44,374 bases of DNA from an uncultured Bacilli bacterium (GCA_934097015.1 CAKONF010000007.1:1-44374); one strand, 5' to 3'. Positions 8,984 to 18,800 are shown, numbered from the stretch's first letter. The notes: generated from the sequence alone by a model not told the origin. Translations and numbers: made by a program.

Positions 8984-10891
8984 ATGTTTGTAGAAAATAT
9001 TCATGGAAGAATACGTTTTATATTTGTTATAGTATTATTAGTTTTTGTTGCAATTATTATTAGAGTATTTTATATACAAGTAATTGATTATAAAAAATTA
9101 AATAATTTAGCAGATAACTTATGGAGTAGAAATTTACCTATTACATCTGATAGAGGTTTGATATTAGATAGAAATGGTAATGTTCTTGCTGATAATATTA
9201 CTACTGTTAGTTTAGTTTTAATACCTAATCAAATAAAGAATAAAGAACAAGTTAGTCGTGATTTAGCAACTATATTAAATGTTAAATATGAAGATATGTA
9301 TAAACATGTTAGTAAAAAGACTAGTATAGAAAGGGTACATCCTGAGGGAAGACAATTAAGTTATGAAGTTGCTGAAAAAATAAATAATTTAAATTATGAT
9401 GGTGTTTATTTAGTTAAAGAAAGTAAAAGATATTATCCTTATAAAAATATGTTAAGTCATGTTTTAGGATATGTTGGCATTGATAATCAAGGTTTATCTG
9501 GTATAGAACTTGAATATGATAAATATTTAACTGGTAAGAGCGGTGCTATAAAATATTACAGTGATGGCAAAGGAAATAGACTTAATAAATCAGAAGTATA
9601 TGTAGAGCCTCAAAACGGTGTAAATGTTAGTTTAACTATTGATTTAGATATACAAAAATCTATTGAAAGAGAACTTGATAATGTTGTATCAAAATATAAT
9701 CCAGAACAAGCATTAATTGTAGTTGCTGATCCTAATACTGGAGAAATATTAGGTATGTCTTCAAGACCTAATTTTGATTCTAATAATTATAAAAATTATG
9801 ATATTAATACTATTAATAGAAATTTACCTATTTGGGCTACTTATGAACCTGGTTCTACTTTTAAAATAATTACTCTTGCTGCATCTTTGGAAGAAAAAAC
9901 TATAAATATATTTGATGATCATTTTCACGATTCTGGTTCAATTAATGTAGATGGTGCTAGAATAAAGTGTTGGAAAAAAGGAGGACATGGAGATCAAACT
10001 TTTTTACAAGTCGTAGAAAACTCTTGCAACCCAGGATTTGTCGTTATGGGACAAAAGTTAGGTACTGAAAGATTGTATAAATATATAACTAATTTTGGTT
10101 TTGGTGAGAAAACTGGCATTGATTTAAATGGAGAAAGTTCTGGAATCTTATTTAAATATGATAATATAGGTCCAGTAGAACAAGCGACAATGTCTTTCGG
10201 ACAAGGAATAAGTGTCACACCAATACAGCAAATTCAAGGAGTATCTGCTGCAATTAATGGTGGATATTTAAATACTCCATTCATAGTTAAATATTTAAGT
10301 GAACCAGAAACTAATACTATAATTAAAGAAAATAAAAAAAATACTAAAAGACAAGTAATTAGTGAAGAAACAAGTAAATTAGTTAGACATACATTAGAAA
10401 GTGTTGTTGCAAACGGAACTGGAAAAAATGCTTACATAGAAAATTATCGTGTTGGAGGTAAAACTGGTACAGCACAAAAAGTTAATAATGGCATTTACAT
10501 GGTAGGAAATTACATATTATCTTTTATAGGATTTCTACCAGCCAATAAACCTGAATATTTAGTATATGTTGCTATAGATAATCCAAAAGGAATAACTCAA
10601 TATGGTGGAACAGTTTCTGCTCCTATAGCAAAAAATATTATGAAAAGTATTATAGATATTAAAAATATAAAACAAGATAATACGGGAATGATAAGACAGG
10701 AATATACTTGGTTAGATACAAAATACATTATGCTTCCTAATGTTGTTGGAATGGATTTAAAAACAGCACAAAATACTTTAAAAGGTTTTAAAATTGAATA
10801 TACTGGAAATGGAGATAAAGTTATAGAACAAATTCCTAGTGCTAATCAATATGTTAAAGAAACTAATACAATTAAATTAATGTTAGGTTAA
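8984..10891 (+). CDS. Class B penicillin-binding protein (FtsI/SpoVD type) with PASTA domain
   Basis: This 635-residue D,D-transpeptidase cross-links septal or spore-cortex peptidoglycan outside the membrane. One N-terminal membrane anchor (about 10-32) is followed by the PBP dimerisation domain and the transpeptidase domain, with active-site S291-TFK, S347-CN and K493-TG in their usual order and spacing. A single PASTA repeat (about 577-635, beginning MLPNVVGMDLKTAQNTL) closes the protein, as in SpoVD and some FtsI proteins. The Shine-Dalgarno AGGTGAT precedes the ATG. The partner SEDS glycosyltransferase may be the FtsW/SpoVE at 39205-40287. Whether it serves division or sporulation cannot be decided from sequence. 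Confidence 0.93.
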   Translation: MFVENIHGRIRFIFVIVLLVFVAIIIRVFYIQVIDYKKLNNLADNLWSRNLPITSDRGLILDRNGNVLADNITTVSLVLIPNQIKNKEQVSRDLATILNVKYEDMYKHVSKKTSIERVHPEGRQLSYEVAEKINNLNYDGVYLVKESKRYYPYKNMLSHVLGYVGIDNQGLSGIELEYDKYLTGKSGAIKYYSDGKGNRLNKSEVYVEPQNGVNVSLTIDLDIQKSIERELDNVVSKYNPEQALIVVADPNTGEILGMSSRPNFDSNNYKNYDINTINRNLPIWATYEPGSTFKIITLAASLEEKTINIFDDHFHDSGSINVDGARIKCWKKGGHGDQTFLQVVENSCNPGFVVMGQKLGTERLYKYITNFGFGEKTGIDLNGESSGILFKYDNIGPVEQATMSFGQGISVTPIQQIQGVSAAINGGYLNTPFIVKYLSEPETNTIIKENKKNTKRQVISEETSKLVRHTLESVVANGTGKNAYIENYRVGGKTGTAQKVNNGIYMVGNYILSFIGFLPANKPEYLVYVAIDNPKGITQYGGTVSAPIAKNIMKSIIDIKNIKQDNTGMIRQEYTWLDTKYIMLPNVVGMDLKTAQNTLKGFKIEYTGNGDKVIEQIPSANQYVKETNTIKLMLG

Positions 10892-10909
10892 TTTGAATAT
10901 ACATCAATA

Positions 10910-10936
10910 AGGTAAGTAAAATAACTTATCTTTTTT
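10910..10936 (+). terminator. Rho-independent terminator after the PBP gene
   Basis: Stem AGGTAAGT / ACTTATCT (one G-T pair), 6 nt loop, followed by TTTTTT. Confidence 0.75.
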
Positions 10937-10967
10937 ATCTTTTGCTAATACTTTTTAATTTTCTAGT

Positions 10968-10996
10968 TTGAGAATAAATAACATATTTGTTATAAT
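10968..10996 (+). promoter_or_regulatory. Near-consensus promoter upstream of the HipA-like pseudogene
   Basis: TTGAGA (10968-10973), a 17 bp spacer and an exact TATAAT (10991-10996) lie about 40 bp before the start codon at 11037. The promoter is intact although the gene behind it is broken. Confidence 0.75.
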
Positions 10997-11036
10997 AAAG
11001 ACGAAAATATAACATACAGAGAGAAATTAATTTACA

Positions 11037-12228
11037 ATGAAATGCATTTTAATGAATAAAAATACAGAAATATTACTTACAGAATATAATGAAAATTCAA
11101 AATATTTTGATGAAGTTTATGAAGTATATAACATTTTATACGCACCATATATTTTAAAAAGTTTTTATAATAAAAATGATATAAATAACACATTATTTAA
11201 AACAAATATGAGTGAATGGTTTAAAGGAAGGGGTATACCTTCTTGGAGAGACAAACTAGATATTCTTTTACATAGGTTGAATGCAAGTGCACCAAATGAA
11301 TTATTAGATAAAGCCTTAGGATTATCTTTATCTGAACAATATTGGATAAAACCTTATGGTACGAATATAAAATATGGTGATGTTAATTTTTTTGATAATG
11401 ACTTTGAATATAGTGAATTTTTAAAAGCGTCTCTATCAAAAAACAGTAAAAACATTGTAAAAGATTCATCATTAAAAACACCTAATAACACAACCGATGG
11501 AATGCTAAGAAAAGCCTGGATTATCAAAAACGGAACTTGATACTTAATTAAAGGTGGTTATAAAAATGAAATATTGCAACCTTTTAATGAAGTTTTAGCA
11601 AGTGAAATATGTAGATTACTTGGATTTAATCATGTAAAATATGACCTTGAAATATATAATGATATAGTTGTATCAAAATGTCCATGTTTTATTACTAAAA
11701 ATACAGAATTAATTACCTGTCATCAAATTAGAAATGATATAAAAAAACATGGAAATATAGAAGATTATGAAGAATATATAAAATTATTAGAAAAAAATGG
11801 AATTAAAAATGCTAGAATACAGATGGAAAATATGTATATTCTAGACTTTCTAATAATGAATGAAGATAGACACCTAAACAATTTTGGAATTATAAGAGAT
11901 GTTAACACATTAAAATGGATTGAATGTGCTCCTATATTTGATAACGGAAAAAGTTTAAATATAAATTATTACAATGATGATGAATTACATATTTCTGGTG
12001 AAGGAAGATTATTTTATGAGATAAAACCTTTTAATGAAATAATTATGATAGTAAAAGATTTAAAAAGAATTAATATAAATGCGTTAAACAACATACCAGA
12101 ATGGTTTGATAATTTATTATAAATATCAACATATAACTAAAATTTCTGATTCAAAAATAAATAAATTATGTATCATATTAAATAGACAAATAAATAAATT
12201 AAGAAAATTAATAGATGAAAATCAATAA
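11037..12228 (+). pseudogene. HipA-like kinase gene broken by a nonsense codon and a 3' frameshift
   Basis: Two consecutive open frames (11037-11540 and 11541-12122) are in the same frame, interrupted by one TGA at 11538-11540. The text reads ...KNGT-stop-YLIKGG..., where the family would have an aromatic residue, so TGG to TGA is the simplest event. The C-terminal part carries a HipA-like catalytic loop (NEDRHLNNFG) and a metal-binding motif (PIFDNGKSL). HipA-family proteins are eukaryote-like Ser/Thr kinases, often toxins. After the TAA at 12120-12122 a second frame continues plausibly (ITKISDSKINKL ... LRKLIDENQ) to 12228, implying a frameshift near 12120. TGA is a true stop in other genes of the window, so recoding is unlikely. 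No HipB-like antitoxin is adjacent. Confidence 0.75.
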
Positions 12229-12270
12229 CAAAATTATTTAATTAATTATAATTATTCTATTCCACATTTT

Positions 12271-12325
12271 TCAATTTTACATAACAAAAAAACTTTACAT
12301 CAATTTAGTAAAGTTTTATTTATTA
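12271..12325 (-). terminator. Terminator of the 12.4-20 kb operon, copy of the pflA terminator
   Basis: The minus-strand hairpin AAACTTTAC / GTAAAGTTT (12290-12316) is followed by a T-run. The whole 55 bp segment resembles 20094-20146: TCAATTTT at the start, then a shared AAAAAAACTTTACATCA and AGTAAAGTTTTATTT. It ends the SpeD-containing operon. Confidence 0.75.
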
Positions 12326-12474
12326 ACCAATTTGCAATATCAATAATTTTTATTTTTCTATTATATAATTTTTAAAACAAATTCAACATTTATATTAAAA
12401 TTTTGTAACAATTTTATATTCTTTTTCCAAAACCATATTACATTTACATCAAGTATCAAGCCATTCCTTAATGT

Positions 12475-12837
12475 TTAAATTTTAATCGGGATGACTCCAC
12501 GATTAATTGTTCTCATTTTATAATTATTAGTTGACAAAATACCACACAAATATTTTATCACACTCTCAATATTAATACTTGTATCACATAAGAATATATC
12601 AATAGCTGCATATTGATATTCTGGCCATGTGTGAATTGTAAAATGAGATTCTTTTAATACCAATACGCCACTAACACCAAATGGTTTAAATTGATGAAAA
12701 CAACTCTTCACCACATTAAAATCTCCTATTTTTCCAGCTTCCATCATCACTTTTTTTATTTTATAAACCGATTCCAAATAATCATTATTACAATTATAAA
12801 AATCTAATAAATAATGCACTCCCAAAATATCATTCAT
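12475..12837 (-). CDS. speD: S-adenosylmethionine decarboxylase proenzyme
   Basis: This 120-residue pyruvoyl enzyme makes decarboxylated SAM, the aminopropyl donor. The self-cleavage site is at E63-S64 in LKESHFTIHTWPE, where Ser64 would become the pyruvoyl group. The processing His69 and catalytic Cys84 (IDIFLCD) are present, and length matches the short bacterial (SpeH-type) class. No spermidine synthase is nearby. Instead it ends an operon of methyltransferase-fold enzymes and a tRNA-synthetase-like ligase, and its start overlaps the ligase gene by 8 bp. Decarboxylated SAM, or the pyruvoyl chemistry itself, is therefore likely used in a special pathway. Confidence 0.92.
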   Translation of the reverse strand: MNDILGVHYLLDFYNCNNDYLESVYKIKKVMMEAGKIGDFNVVKSCFHQFKPFGVSGVLVLKESHFTIHTWPEYQYAAIDIFLCDTSINIESVIKYLCGILSTNNYKMRTINRGVIPIKI

Positions 12838-13918
12838 TACTATTTTCCTCCATAATCATTTGAAAATAATCTACTGAATAATTCCTAAAAAATTTTTTAG
12901 GATCTTCTACCCAATTATTTACTTCTTTCCATAAAATATTAATTCCTCTATCTCCATAACAATTTATAAAACTATCATAATTAACAAATGCTCCATTAAT
13001 ATCCTTATAAGCACCATTTTTTAAATATAGACTTTTTGAAAACTTGGCACCAGACCAATCTAAAATAACAGGCGCGAAAAATCTTATTGGGAATTCGTTA
13101 AAACCTAATCTAATAAGTCCTTCTGTATGCATTCGTTGAGCCCAAATGCCAGACCAATCTCCACCATCTAACATAATTGTTAAAGTATTGTTTTTCTTAT
13201 CCTCCTCTAGCATTGCTATACCTTTGGTTAAATCTCTAAATTGAGTATTTATATCCACATATTCTTCATTTTCTTCTGTAACTTTTATCTCATATAAACC
13301 ATGTAATGGACAATGTGCATTCAAAATCAACTCATTCTTATTATGCTTTTCTTCTAATTTTTTTATAGTTTTTTTGCCAAGCCCACAGATTGGACATATT
13401 GTTCTAATATGTAAATCCGATGCTGAAGGAAATAAAAGTTCTTTAAAATATTCTTTATCATTTATAATATTAATAAGTGACTTTCTTACATATCTGTTTT
13501 TTTGAAATTCATTATAACTTCTTACAGAATAAGAAATATTAGCCAAAACTGATAATTTTTCTAAAATTTCAATAAATCTTTTCATATTAATATGTTCTTT
13601 AGATTCTTGTTTGAGAAAACTATGTCTTTGATCCTTATAATAAACTTCTCCATTATATTCTATTGTCTCTGCTGGACTATTTTCCAATTCATCAAATTGA
13701 ACTTCTGTTTCTACTTTTAAATCATTTCTAACTTTATTCGCTAATGCAAAAGCTGTCATAAGTGTTGTTATTGTACCTAAATGCGGACTACTATTAGGTT
13801 GTGCCGATGTGTTTATTATTATCTTTTTTTGATTTTTATATTTATATATAATCAAATCACTAAGTTTATTAGTTACGTGTGCAATTCCAATTGGTGGATA
13901 AAATACTTCTCTTTTCAT
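12830..13918 (-). CDS. Stand-alone class I aminoacyl-tRNA-synthetase-like ligase
   Basis: This 362-residue protein has a class I HUP catalytic core. The HIGH-type signature is NSSPHLGTI (His46 and Gly48) and the KMSKS-type signature is KFSKS (292-296). A zinc-ribbon-like insertion lies between them (C175-x2-C178 and C203-x2-H206). The layout recalls class I LysRS. It is too short and lacks a clear anticodon-binding domain, so it probably adenylates an amino acid, or related acid, for transfer to a non-tRNA acceptor; such paralogues are known in natural-product and cofactor pathways. The stop TGA overlaps the speD start, and the start overlaps the upstream gene by 4 bp. The substrate is not predictable from sequence alone. 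Confidence 0.75.
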   Translation of the reverse strand: MKREVFYPPIGIAHVTNKLSDLIIYKYKNQKKIIINTSAQPNSSPHLGTITTLMTAFALANKVRNDLKVETEVQFDELENSPAETIEYNGEVYYKDQRHSFLKQESKEHINMKRFIEILEKLSVLANISYSVRSYNEFQKNRYVRKSLINIINDKEYFKELLFPSASDLHIRTICPICGLGKKTIKKLEEKHNKNELILNAHCPLHGLYEIKVTEENEEYVDINTQFRDLTKGIAMLEEDKKNNTLTIMLDGGDWSGIWAQRMHTEGLIRLGFNEFPIRFFAPVILDWSGAKFSKSLYLKNGAYKDINGAFVNYDSFINCYGDRGINILWKEVNNWVEDPKKFFRNYSVDYFQMIMEENSNE

Positions 13919-14970
13919 TCTTTACCTCCTTGATACACTATTACTATTTCTCTCTGAAATAGTTCTTTTCCAATTTTAAAAAACTTTTTTTCTAATCTAT
14001 TTTTTTCTCCTTTTGAAAGAGATATAATTTCGTTTATTTGAAAAATCATTATATTTCCTTTCAAACTATAGTGCCATGTTCCTTTTAAGCCTTTAGAGAA
14101 CAATATAACACCTTCGATTTGCCCTGCAGCTTTCCAAATTATAGTTTTATTTTTTCCGTTTAATATCCACTCTTTATCAGAATAACTTATTAATAGTGGA
14201 TCAAACTTACCAAGAATAATTGGATAACTTATTTTAATATTTTTAATATCTGGCAATGATTCATAATAATATTTTTTATTGTTAATAGATATATATTTTG
14301 CTTTTTTAATATAATTATCTAAATCTTTTTTAATTTCTTTATATTTTAATCCTGACCAATGTAAGAAATCCTGCATTGTTGCCGGCCCATAATAATTAAA
14401 ATATCTATAAATTAAATCAGAATTTATTTTTTTACTATCAACAATATCATTTTGTTTGTATAATTTTTTATCTTCTTCATTAAGAATTCCATATAGCAAT
14501 TTATGATAAGTAGCCAAAATTAACAGTCCACTCCATGACATTATCTCTTTTGATTTATATTTTGGTATAATATTTTCAATCTCTGATTTTTCTATTGTAT
14601 TTTTATTATTTCTATATAAAAAATCATGAATTGAATTTAAGTATTTGTTATAATCTATTTTTAAATGTTTAGCATATTTATACACCCAATTATCACTTTG
14701 ACAATACAAATTTGAAATTAAATTATAATCTTTTTTGTGATATATATGTAACGTTGTCCTTTGTCCCCAACTTTTAATTAAATTGTTATTATTAAAAATA
14801 TCACATTTATGGATGGTTCGATTATATATAGATATTAGCGCATAGTTTTGATATTGACTTTGTATTCCGATTAATGATTCAACACACATATCAGCATTTT
14901 CAAACTTATCTATTAATCCATTATTATATAGTCTTAATTTTTGTAAATCCAAATTAGAATAGTTACTCAT
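13915..14970 (-). CDS. Winged-helix AlkZ/YcaQ-like DNA glycosylase family protein
   Basis: This 351-residue protein resembles the HTH_42/AlkZ family: an early IGIQSQYQNYA segment, the WGQRTTLHIYHKKD block (family form W-G-x-R-G/T-T-x-H), a central winged helix (NYYGPATMQDFLHWSGL) and a C-terminal beta domain with LGKFDPLLI. In the family, AlkZ unhooks interstrand crosslinks and protects a producer from azinomycin, while YcaQ is a housekeeping relative. The catalytic QxQ of YcaQ/AlkZ corresponds to the QSQ here. Embedded in a biosynthetic-looking operon, it suggests self-protection against a DNA-reactive product; that link is inference. It overlaps both neighbours by 4 and 8 bp. Confidence 0.75.
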   Translation of the reverse strand: MSNYSNLDLQKLRLYNNGLIDKFENADMCVESLIGIQSQYQNYALISIYNRTIHKCDIFNNNNLIKSWGQRTTLHIYHKKDYNLISNLYCQSDNWVYKYAKHLKIDYNKYLNSIHDFLYRNNKNTIEKSEIENIIPKYKSKEIMSWSGLLILATYHKLLYGILNEEDKKLYKQNDIVDSKKINSDLIYRYFNYYGPATMQDFLHWSGLKYKEIKKDLDNYIKKAKYISINNKKYYYESLPDIKNIKISYPIILGKFDPLLISYSDKEWILNGKNKTIIWKAAGQIEGVILFSKGLKGTWHYSLKGNIMIFQINEIISLSKGEKNRLEKKFFKIGKELFQREIVIVYQGGKE

Positions 14971-15658
14971 GTTTTAATACATATATAAGCACATAATCAT
15001 AATTTATATCATTAGCAATTGGAACTTTTTTCACCACTGAGATTTTACAATTTTGTTTTTTACTGAAATCTTGTATCATTTTTTCTGATAGATAATTATT
15101 ATTAAAGCCCATCCTCTTACTATATGATTCAGAAAAACACCAATTAGCTCCTAATAATGTTCCATCTTTCTCTAATAAATTATAAATTTTTTTTAAATTA
15201 CTTATATATTCCTTTTCACTTCTACACAATCCTAGCAATCCAAATTGCGATACATTGTTATATTTACTAGCATTATTAATAGATAAATGTAAAACATCAC
15301 AAATTAAATAATCTACGTGAATCTTAAGAATGTCATCAAAATTTTTATCATATTTTTTTATTACATAATCACAACTATTCGGATATAATACTTTCCTTCT
15401 AATTTGTTCATTAATAAAAAATGCTTCTTTAGAAATATCTACACAAAGTACTTTTTCAATATTATTAAATGCAAGTAACCAAAAATAAATATTACTACCA
15501 CTACCAAAATCAATTAGCGTACCATTACAAGCATATTTATTTATTAATTCTAAAATTTCTTCTGTTCCTTGTCCTTCTCTAAACGGAGAACCATAGTAAT
15601 CATTAAAATATTTTAACTGTTTTTTATATTCTTCTTTGTCTATCTTATCAAATTTCAT
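14963..15658 (-). CDS. Class I SAM-dependent methyltransferase-fold protein
   Basis: This 231-residue Rossmann-fold protein has SAM motif I in LIDFGSGSNIYFW (about 50-63), an acidic residue after strand 2 (VLCVDIS) and motif post-I/IV-like DYLICDVLH. A CRSEKEYISNLKKIYNLLEKDGTLLG-like region follows as in small-molecule methyltransferases; the run is cited only by its start and end. It may equally transfer aminopropyl or aminobutyryl groups, since that fold also uses (decarboxylated) SAM and speD is in the operon. It overlaps the AlkZ-like gene by 8 bp. The acceptor is unknown. Confidence 0.7.
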   Translation of the reverse strand: MKFDKIDKEEYKKQLKYFNDYYGSPFREGQGTEEILELINKYACNGTLIDFGSGSNIYFWLLAFNNIEKVLCVDISKEAFFINEQIRRKVLYPNSCDYVIKKYDKNFDDILKIHVDYLICDVLHLSINNASKYNNVSQFGLLGLCRSEKEYISNLKKIYNLLEKDGTLLGANWCFSESYSKRMGFNNNYLSEKMIQDFSKKQNCKISVVKKVPIANDINYDYVLIYVLKHE

Positions 15659-15710
15659 ATTTACTTAATTAATCTCATAGTTCTATTAATCTATTTTGAT
15701 ATATTCCTTT

Positions 15711-16454
15711 CTATTTTTTATTTGAAATCCGTTTTAAAATAATAATATAAGTCCCGTTTTCATTCTCTATTTTTTCTTGTATTATAAAATTATTACTTCT
15801 GTCTACAATTTTCCTAATCAAACTATATTCATAATTATATAATTTAAAATTTGTTTCAAAAAGCAAATTATTTTTATTAAAATATTGATACCAAAACTCA
15901 ATATAATTTTTATGATGTATATGTTTATTATATCTTTTAATATTTAAATCATTGTGCATAAATTGTTTAGAAAAATAAAATTTATTATCTTCAACTTTTG
16001 AATCATAATATGTTAATGATTTTCCTAAATTAAAGTCAAACAGTTCTAAAACAACATACTTTGCTACTGAATAACAACTTTCTAAAAAAATTTTAAAGTT
16101 AGAATAATTTAAATATTGTATTCCTTGATCTAAAGCAAAAATACAATCACATTCAATCTTTAATTCATTTATATTTTTCATATCATATGTATATGTTTTA
16201 ACATTTTTTATTCTTTGTAGTTCTTTTTGATTATTAATAATATTTACCATTGTTCTTTCAATATCTATAAAATATGATTCTTTAAAAATTTCTGAACACT
16301 CTTTTAAATATATTCCGCTAGCACAAGGGCACAGAACCATAGAAGTAATATCATATTTGTCTTTAATTACCTTTAATAGTTTAATCTTCTTATAATCTTT
16401 TTTTACTTCTCGTATATAAAATGCTGCTCTTTCTTTATATGTTATTTTTCTCAT
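15711..16454 (-). CDS. Divergent SAM-dependent methyltransferase-like protein
   Basis: This 247-residue protein has a Rossmann-like core. The glycine-rich loop is atypical: VLCPCASGIYLKE (about 38-50) instead of the usual GxGxG. It is followed by SYFIDIER, where an acidic residue would bind the ribose, and CDCIFALDQGIQYL at the motif IV position. The C-terminal part is basic and Tyr-rich. It is most likely a methyltransferase or aminopropyltransferase relative. It overlaps the 3' end of the alanine-dehydrogenase-like gene by 20 bp, which argues for coupled expression. Confidence 0.6.
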   Translation of the reverse strand: MRKITYKERAAFYIREVKKDYKKIKLLKVIKDKYDITSMVLCPCASGIYLKECSEIFKESYFIDIERTMVNIINNQKELQRIKNVKTYTYDMKNINELKIECDCIFALDQGIQYLNYSNFKIFLESCYSVAKYVVLELFDFNLGKSLTYYDSKVEDNKFYFSKQFMHNDLNIKRYNKHIHHKNYIEFWYQYFNKNNLLFETNFKLYNYEYSLIRKIVDRSNNFIIQEKIENENGTYIIILKRISNKK

Positions 16455-17538
16455 AGTAATCCCAATGTTCTTTTATTACTTGATGACTGATTTTTCCTTT
16501 ATCAAATATTTTTCCTCTTACAACTTCAGAATTTTTTTTTCCTTGTAATTCATTATCTAATATCTTTATTATCCATTCTTTCGCATTTGATGAATATGCT
16601 TCAGCAGTAGATTTAGGATAAGCAGATGGTAAATTATCAACTTTACAACATATAACTCCATTATCTGAAACATAGATTGGATGATCTAAAGTGGTATATT
16701 TATCAATACTCGGAATATATCCGCTACCATATCCGCAAGTTACATCAATTACTACAGTGCCAGCTTTTAAAGAATTAAATATCTCTTTTGTTATAATAGG
16801 CTTAGTATCATATGTTGAAATAAGAATAGCTCCTACAATAGCATCCATTTCTGGCAAAACTTTTTTTAAATTTTCTTCAGTTGATTCCAAACAATGAATA
16901 TTTTCATCCATATAAACGCTCATTTTCTTTAATTTATTAATATTACTACCAAAGACATAAACTTCATTACCTAATTCTGCAGCAAGTTTTATCGCTGCAC
17001 CGCCGACATTTCCATAACCAATTACTGCAATTTTTGATTTGGATGCTCCACGAATTTGAAACAACGCTTTACCTGTACCACCATATTGTTTTTGTTGATA
17101 AAAATTAGCGTACATTATAGCCATTTTTCCAGCAATTTCTCCACCGGGATATGCCATTGGAAAATATCCATCATCTGTTTCTATAAATTCGTATGTATAC
17201 GCTGTTACTTTCTTTTCTTGTAATTTTTTTAATAAACCATAATTTCCTTCAGCATGAAATATTGCAGACATTATAGTATTTTCATTTAAATATTTATATT
17301 CTTCTTGTGTCGGACCTTTATATTTTATAATAAAATCACAGTTAGTCCAACACTCTTCTTTATCTTTAATGATTGCTCCGTGTTTGGTATATTCGTTATC
17401 TGAAAAACCAAGAGCTTCGCCTGCACCTTTTTCTACATACACTTCATATTTTTTTGCTAAATCATCAATATCTTTTGGTAATAAAATGACTCTATTCTCA
17501 CCATTAATGGTCTCTTTTAACACTGCTACTTTTTTCAT
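16435..17538 (-). CDS. Alanine dehydrogenase / PNT-family NAD(P)-dependent oxidoreductase
   Basis: This 367-residue protein has the two-domain AlaDH fold. The N-terminal catalytic domain contains NRVILLP, the GAGEALGFSD loop, KYKGP (Lys74, at the position of the substrate-binding lysine) and FHAE (His95). The Rossmann nucleotide domain has VIGYGNVGG (172-180). Family members include alanine dehydrogenase and N5-(carboxyethyl)ornithine synthase, which reductively couples pyruvate to an amine. Inside this operon the latter type of C-N bond formation is attractive but unproven. I use the ATG at 17538, preceded by AGGAGAG, instead of an in-frame start seven codons upstream. Confidence 0.8.
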   Translation of the reverse strand: MKKVAVLKETINGENRVILLPKDIDDLAKKYEVYVEKGAGEALGFSDNEYTKHGAIIKDKEECWTNCDFIIKYKGPTQEEYKYLNENTIMSAIFHAEGNYGLLKKLQEKKVTAYTYEFIETDDGYFPMAYPGGEIAGKMAIMYANFYQQKQYGGTGKALFQIRGASKSKIAVIGYGNVGGAAIKLAAELGNEVYVFGSNINKLKKMSVYMDENIHCLESTEENLKKVLPEMDAIVGAILISTYDTKPIITKEIFNSLKAGTVVIDVTCGYGSGYIPSIDKYTTLDHPIYVSDNGVICCKVDNLPSAYPKSTAEAYSSNAKEWIIKILDNELQGKKNSEVVRGKIFDKGKISHQVIKEHWDYYEKNNI

Positions 17539-17600
17539 ATTTTCTCTCCTATTACACAAATATATTTACCACGATTACATAAATTTTCATTTTGTATATA

Positions 17601-18341
17601 TTACATTTCAACATTAAATATGTAATCGTAATTATCTACTAAAATCTTACTTATTGTATATTTATTTGGAGTTAATGTTTCCTCAACTCCAATTAATGAA
17701 ACAACAGGATAACCACATTTAAAAATTGGAATAATATCATGATTCTTATGAATTATCTCTAATTCATCTATTTTATTAAAGTGCAATTTGGGAATACACT
17801 CAGATAATGCACCAATTTCTTTGTCTACTACATTTTTTACTTCACTAGTATTTCCTTTCAATATATTTAAAGCCAATCCGTTATAAAAATTTTCACCAAC
17901 AGAAATAGATATTCCTTTGCTTTTCAAATGTGTAGATATAATTTCAATCAATTTATCAGCACTATCAAAAAAAGGTAATACATATATATTTAAAATAATA
18001 TCAAATCGTTCATCAAGATTTAAATTTTTAATATCAGAGTTAATAATTTTGACACGTTCTTTAAATTTTTCTAATTTTAATTTAGCTTGAAATAACATAT
18101 TATCAGAAAAATCCACTAATACACATCTCGTATTATCAAACTCGTTTAAAATTTCATATGCCCATTCACCTGTACCAGCACCTAATTCTAAAAATGTAAT
18201 TGATTTATTTTTTGGAATATATTTTTTTATAATCTCCCACAATAAGTCATCGGACAATTTCCAATAAGTTTTTACATTATTTTCATCATATTTTGTTGAT
18301 ATATCATTAAAATATTTTAAAACTATCTCTCTTTCACACAT
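17601..18341 (-). CDS. SAM-dependent methyltransferase
   Basis: This 246-residue class I methyltransferase has motif I FLELGAGTGEWAYEIL (about 50-65), an acidic ribose-binding residue in CVLVDFSDNML, and IINSDIKNLN and FDIILNIYVLPF at motifs III/IV. It is the most canonical of the three methyltransferase-fold proteins in the operon. It overlaps the ASCH-domain gene by 19 bp. The sequence indicates a small-molecule acceptor, not DNA or rRNA, since no target-recognition or RNA-binding domain is visible. Confidence 0.82.
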   Translation of the reverse strand: MCEREIVLKYFNDISTKYDENNVKTYWKLSDDLLWEIIKKYIPKNKSITFLELGAGTGEWAYEILNEFDNTRCVLVDFSDNMLFQAKLKLEKFKERVKIINSDIKNLNLDERFDIILNIYVLPFFDSADKLIEIISTHLKSKGISISVGENFYNGLALNILKGNTSEVKNVVDKEIGALSECIPKLHFNKIDELEIIHKNHDIIPIFKCGYPVVSLIGVEETLTPNKYTISKILVDNYDYIFNVEM

Positions 18342-18796
18342 AATTTGACTCTTTCTTTTGAATCTAAAAAAGATAACAATTCTGGTTTTTTATCTAAAAT
18401 ATAGTAAGATTGTGGAACAACAAAATTTGGAAATCGTTGCTGTAATTCGATTAATGAAACTTCTTCTATAGGAATAATTTCTTCTACTGGGATTGCATAA
18501 CCAATATTACTATATAAATATTCCATCATACTACTATAACTTCCTGGCTCTTCTTGTTCAGCAATCAAAGCAATAGTATTTGCATCAGCAATTATTGGTT
18601 CTCCAAATTTGATTTTAGCAACAATGCTTTTTTTTGTTTTTGAAATATAAATATATGCTTCACTTTCTTCTTTCACATATCTTGTTCTATACTCATAATG
18701 TTTTTTTCTCTCTAACATTGCATCATAATATTCCTCTCTCAAACTCATCAAAACATGTTTTGGCTCTTCTTCAATAAATGATAATTGTCTTTTCAT
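18323..18796 (-). CDS. ASCH/EVE-like domain protein
   Basis: This 157-residue protein has an ASCH-like opening: LMSLREEYYDAMLERKKHYE, then YRTRYV, then a beta-strand AYIYISKTKKSIVAKIKFGE. The pattern (substrate-side Lys/Glu-Tyr-Arg, then 'I-Y-x-S') is that of ASCH and PUA-like folds, which bind modified nucleosides or RNA. Some members hydrolyse acylated cytidines. In this operon it may handle a nucleotide intermediate or bind RNA as a regulator. It lies 4 bp from the kinase gene. Confidence 0.65.
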   Translation of the reverse strand: MKRQLSFIEEEPKHVLMSLREEYYDAMLERKKHYEYRTRYVKEESEAYIYISKTKKSIVAKIKFGEPIIADANTIALIAEQEEPGSYSSMMEYLYSNIGYAIPVEEIIPIEEVSLIELQQRFPNFVVPQSYYILDKKPELLSFLDSKERVKLCVKER

Positions 18797-18800
18797 TTTT

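Noticed and set aside
11037..12122. TGA read as tryptophan (alternative genetic code)
   Set aside because: Overlapping genes at 12830-14970 and the pflB/pflA junction end in TGA in ATGA overlaps, so TGA is a stop here; the gene is better explained as broken.
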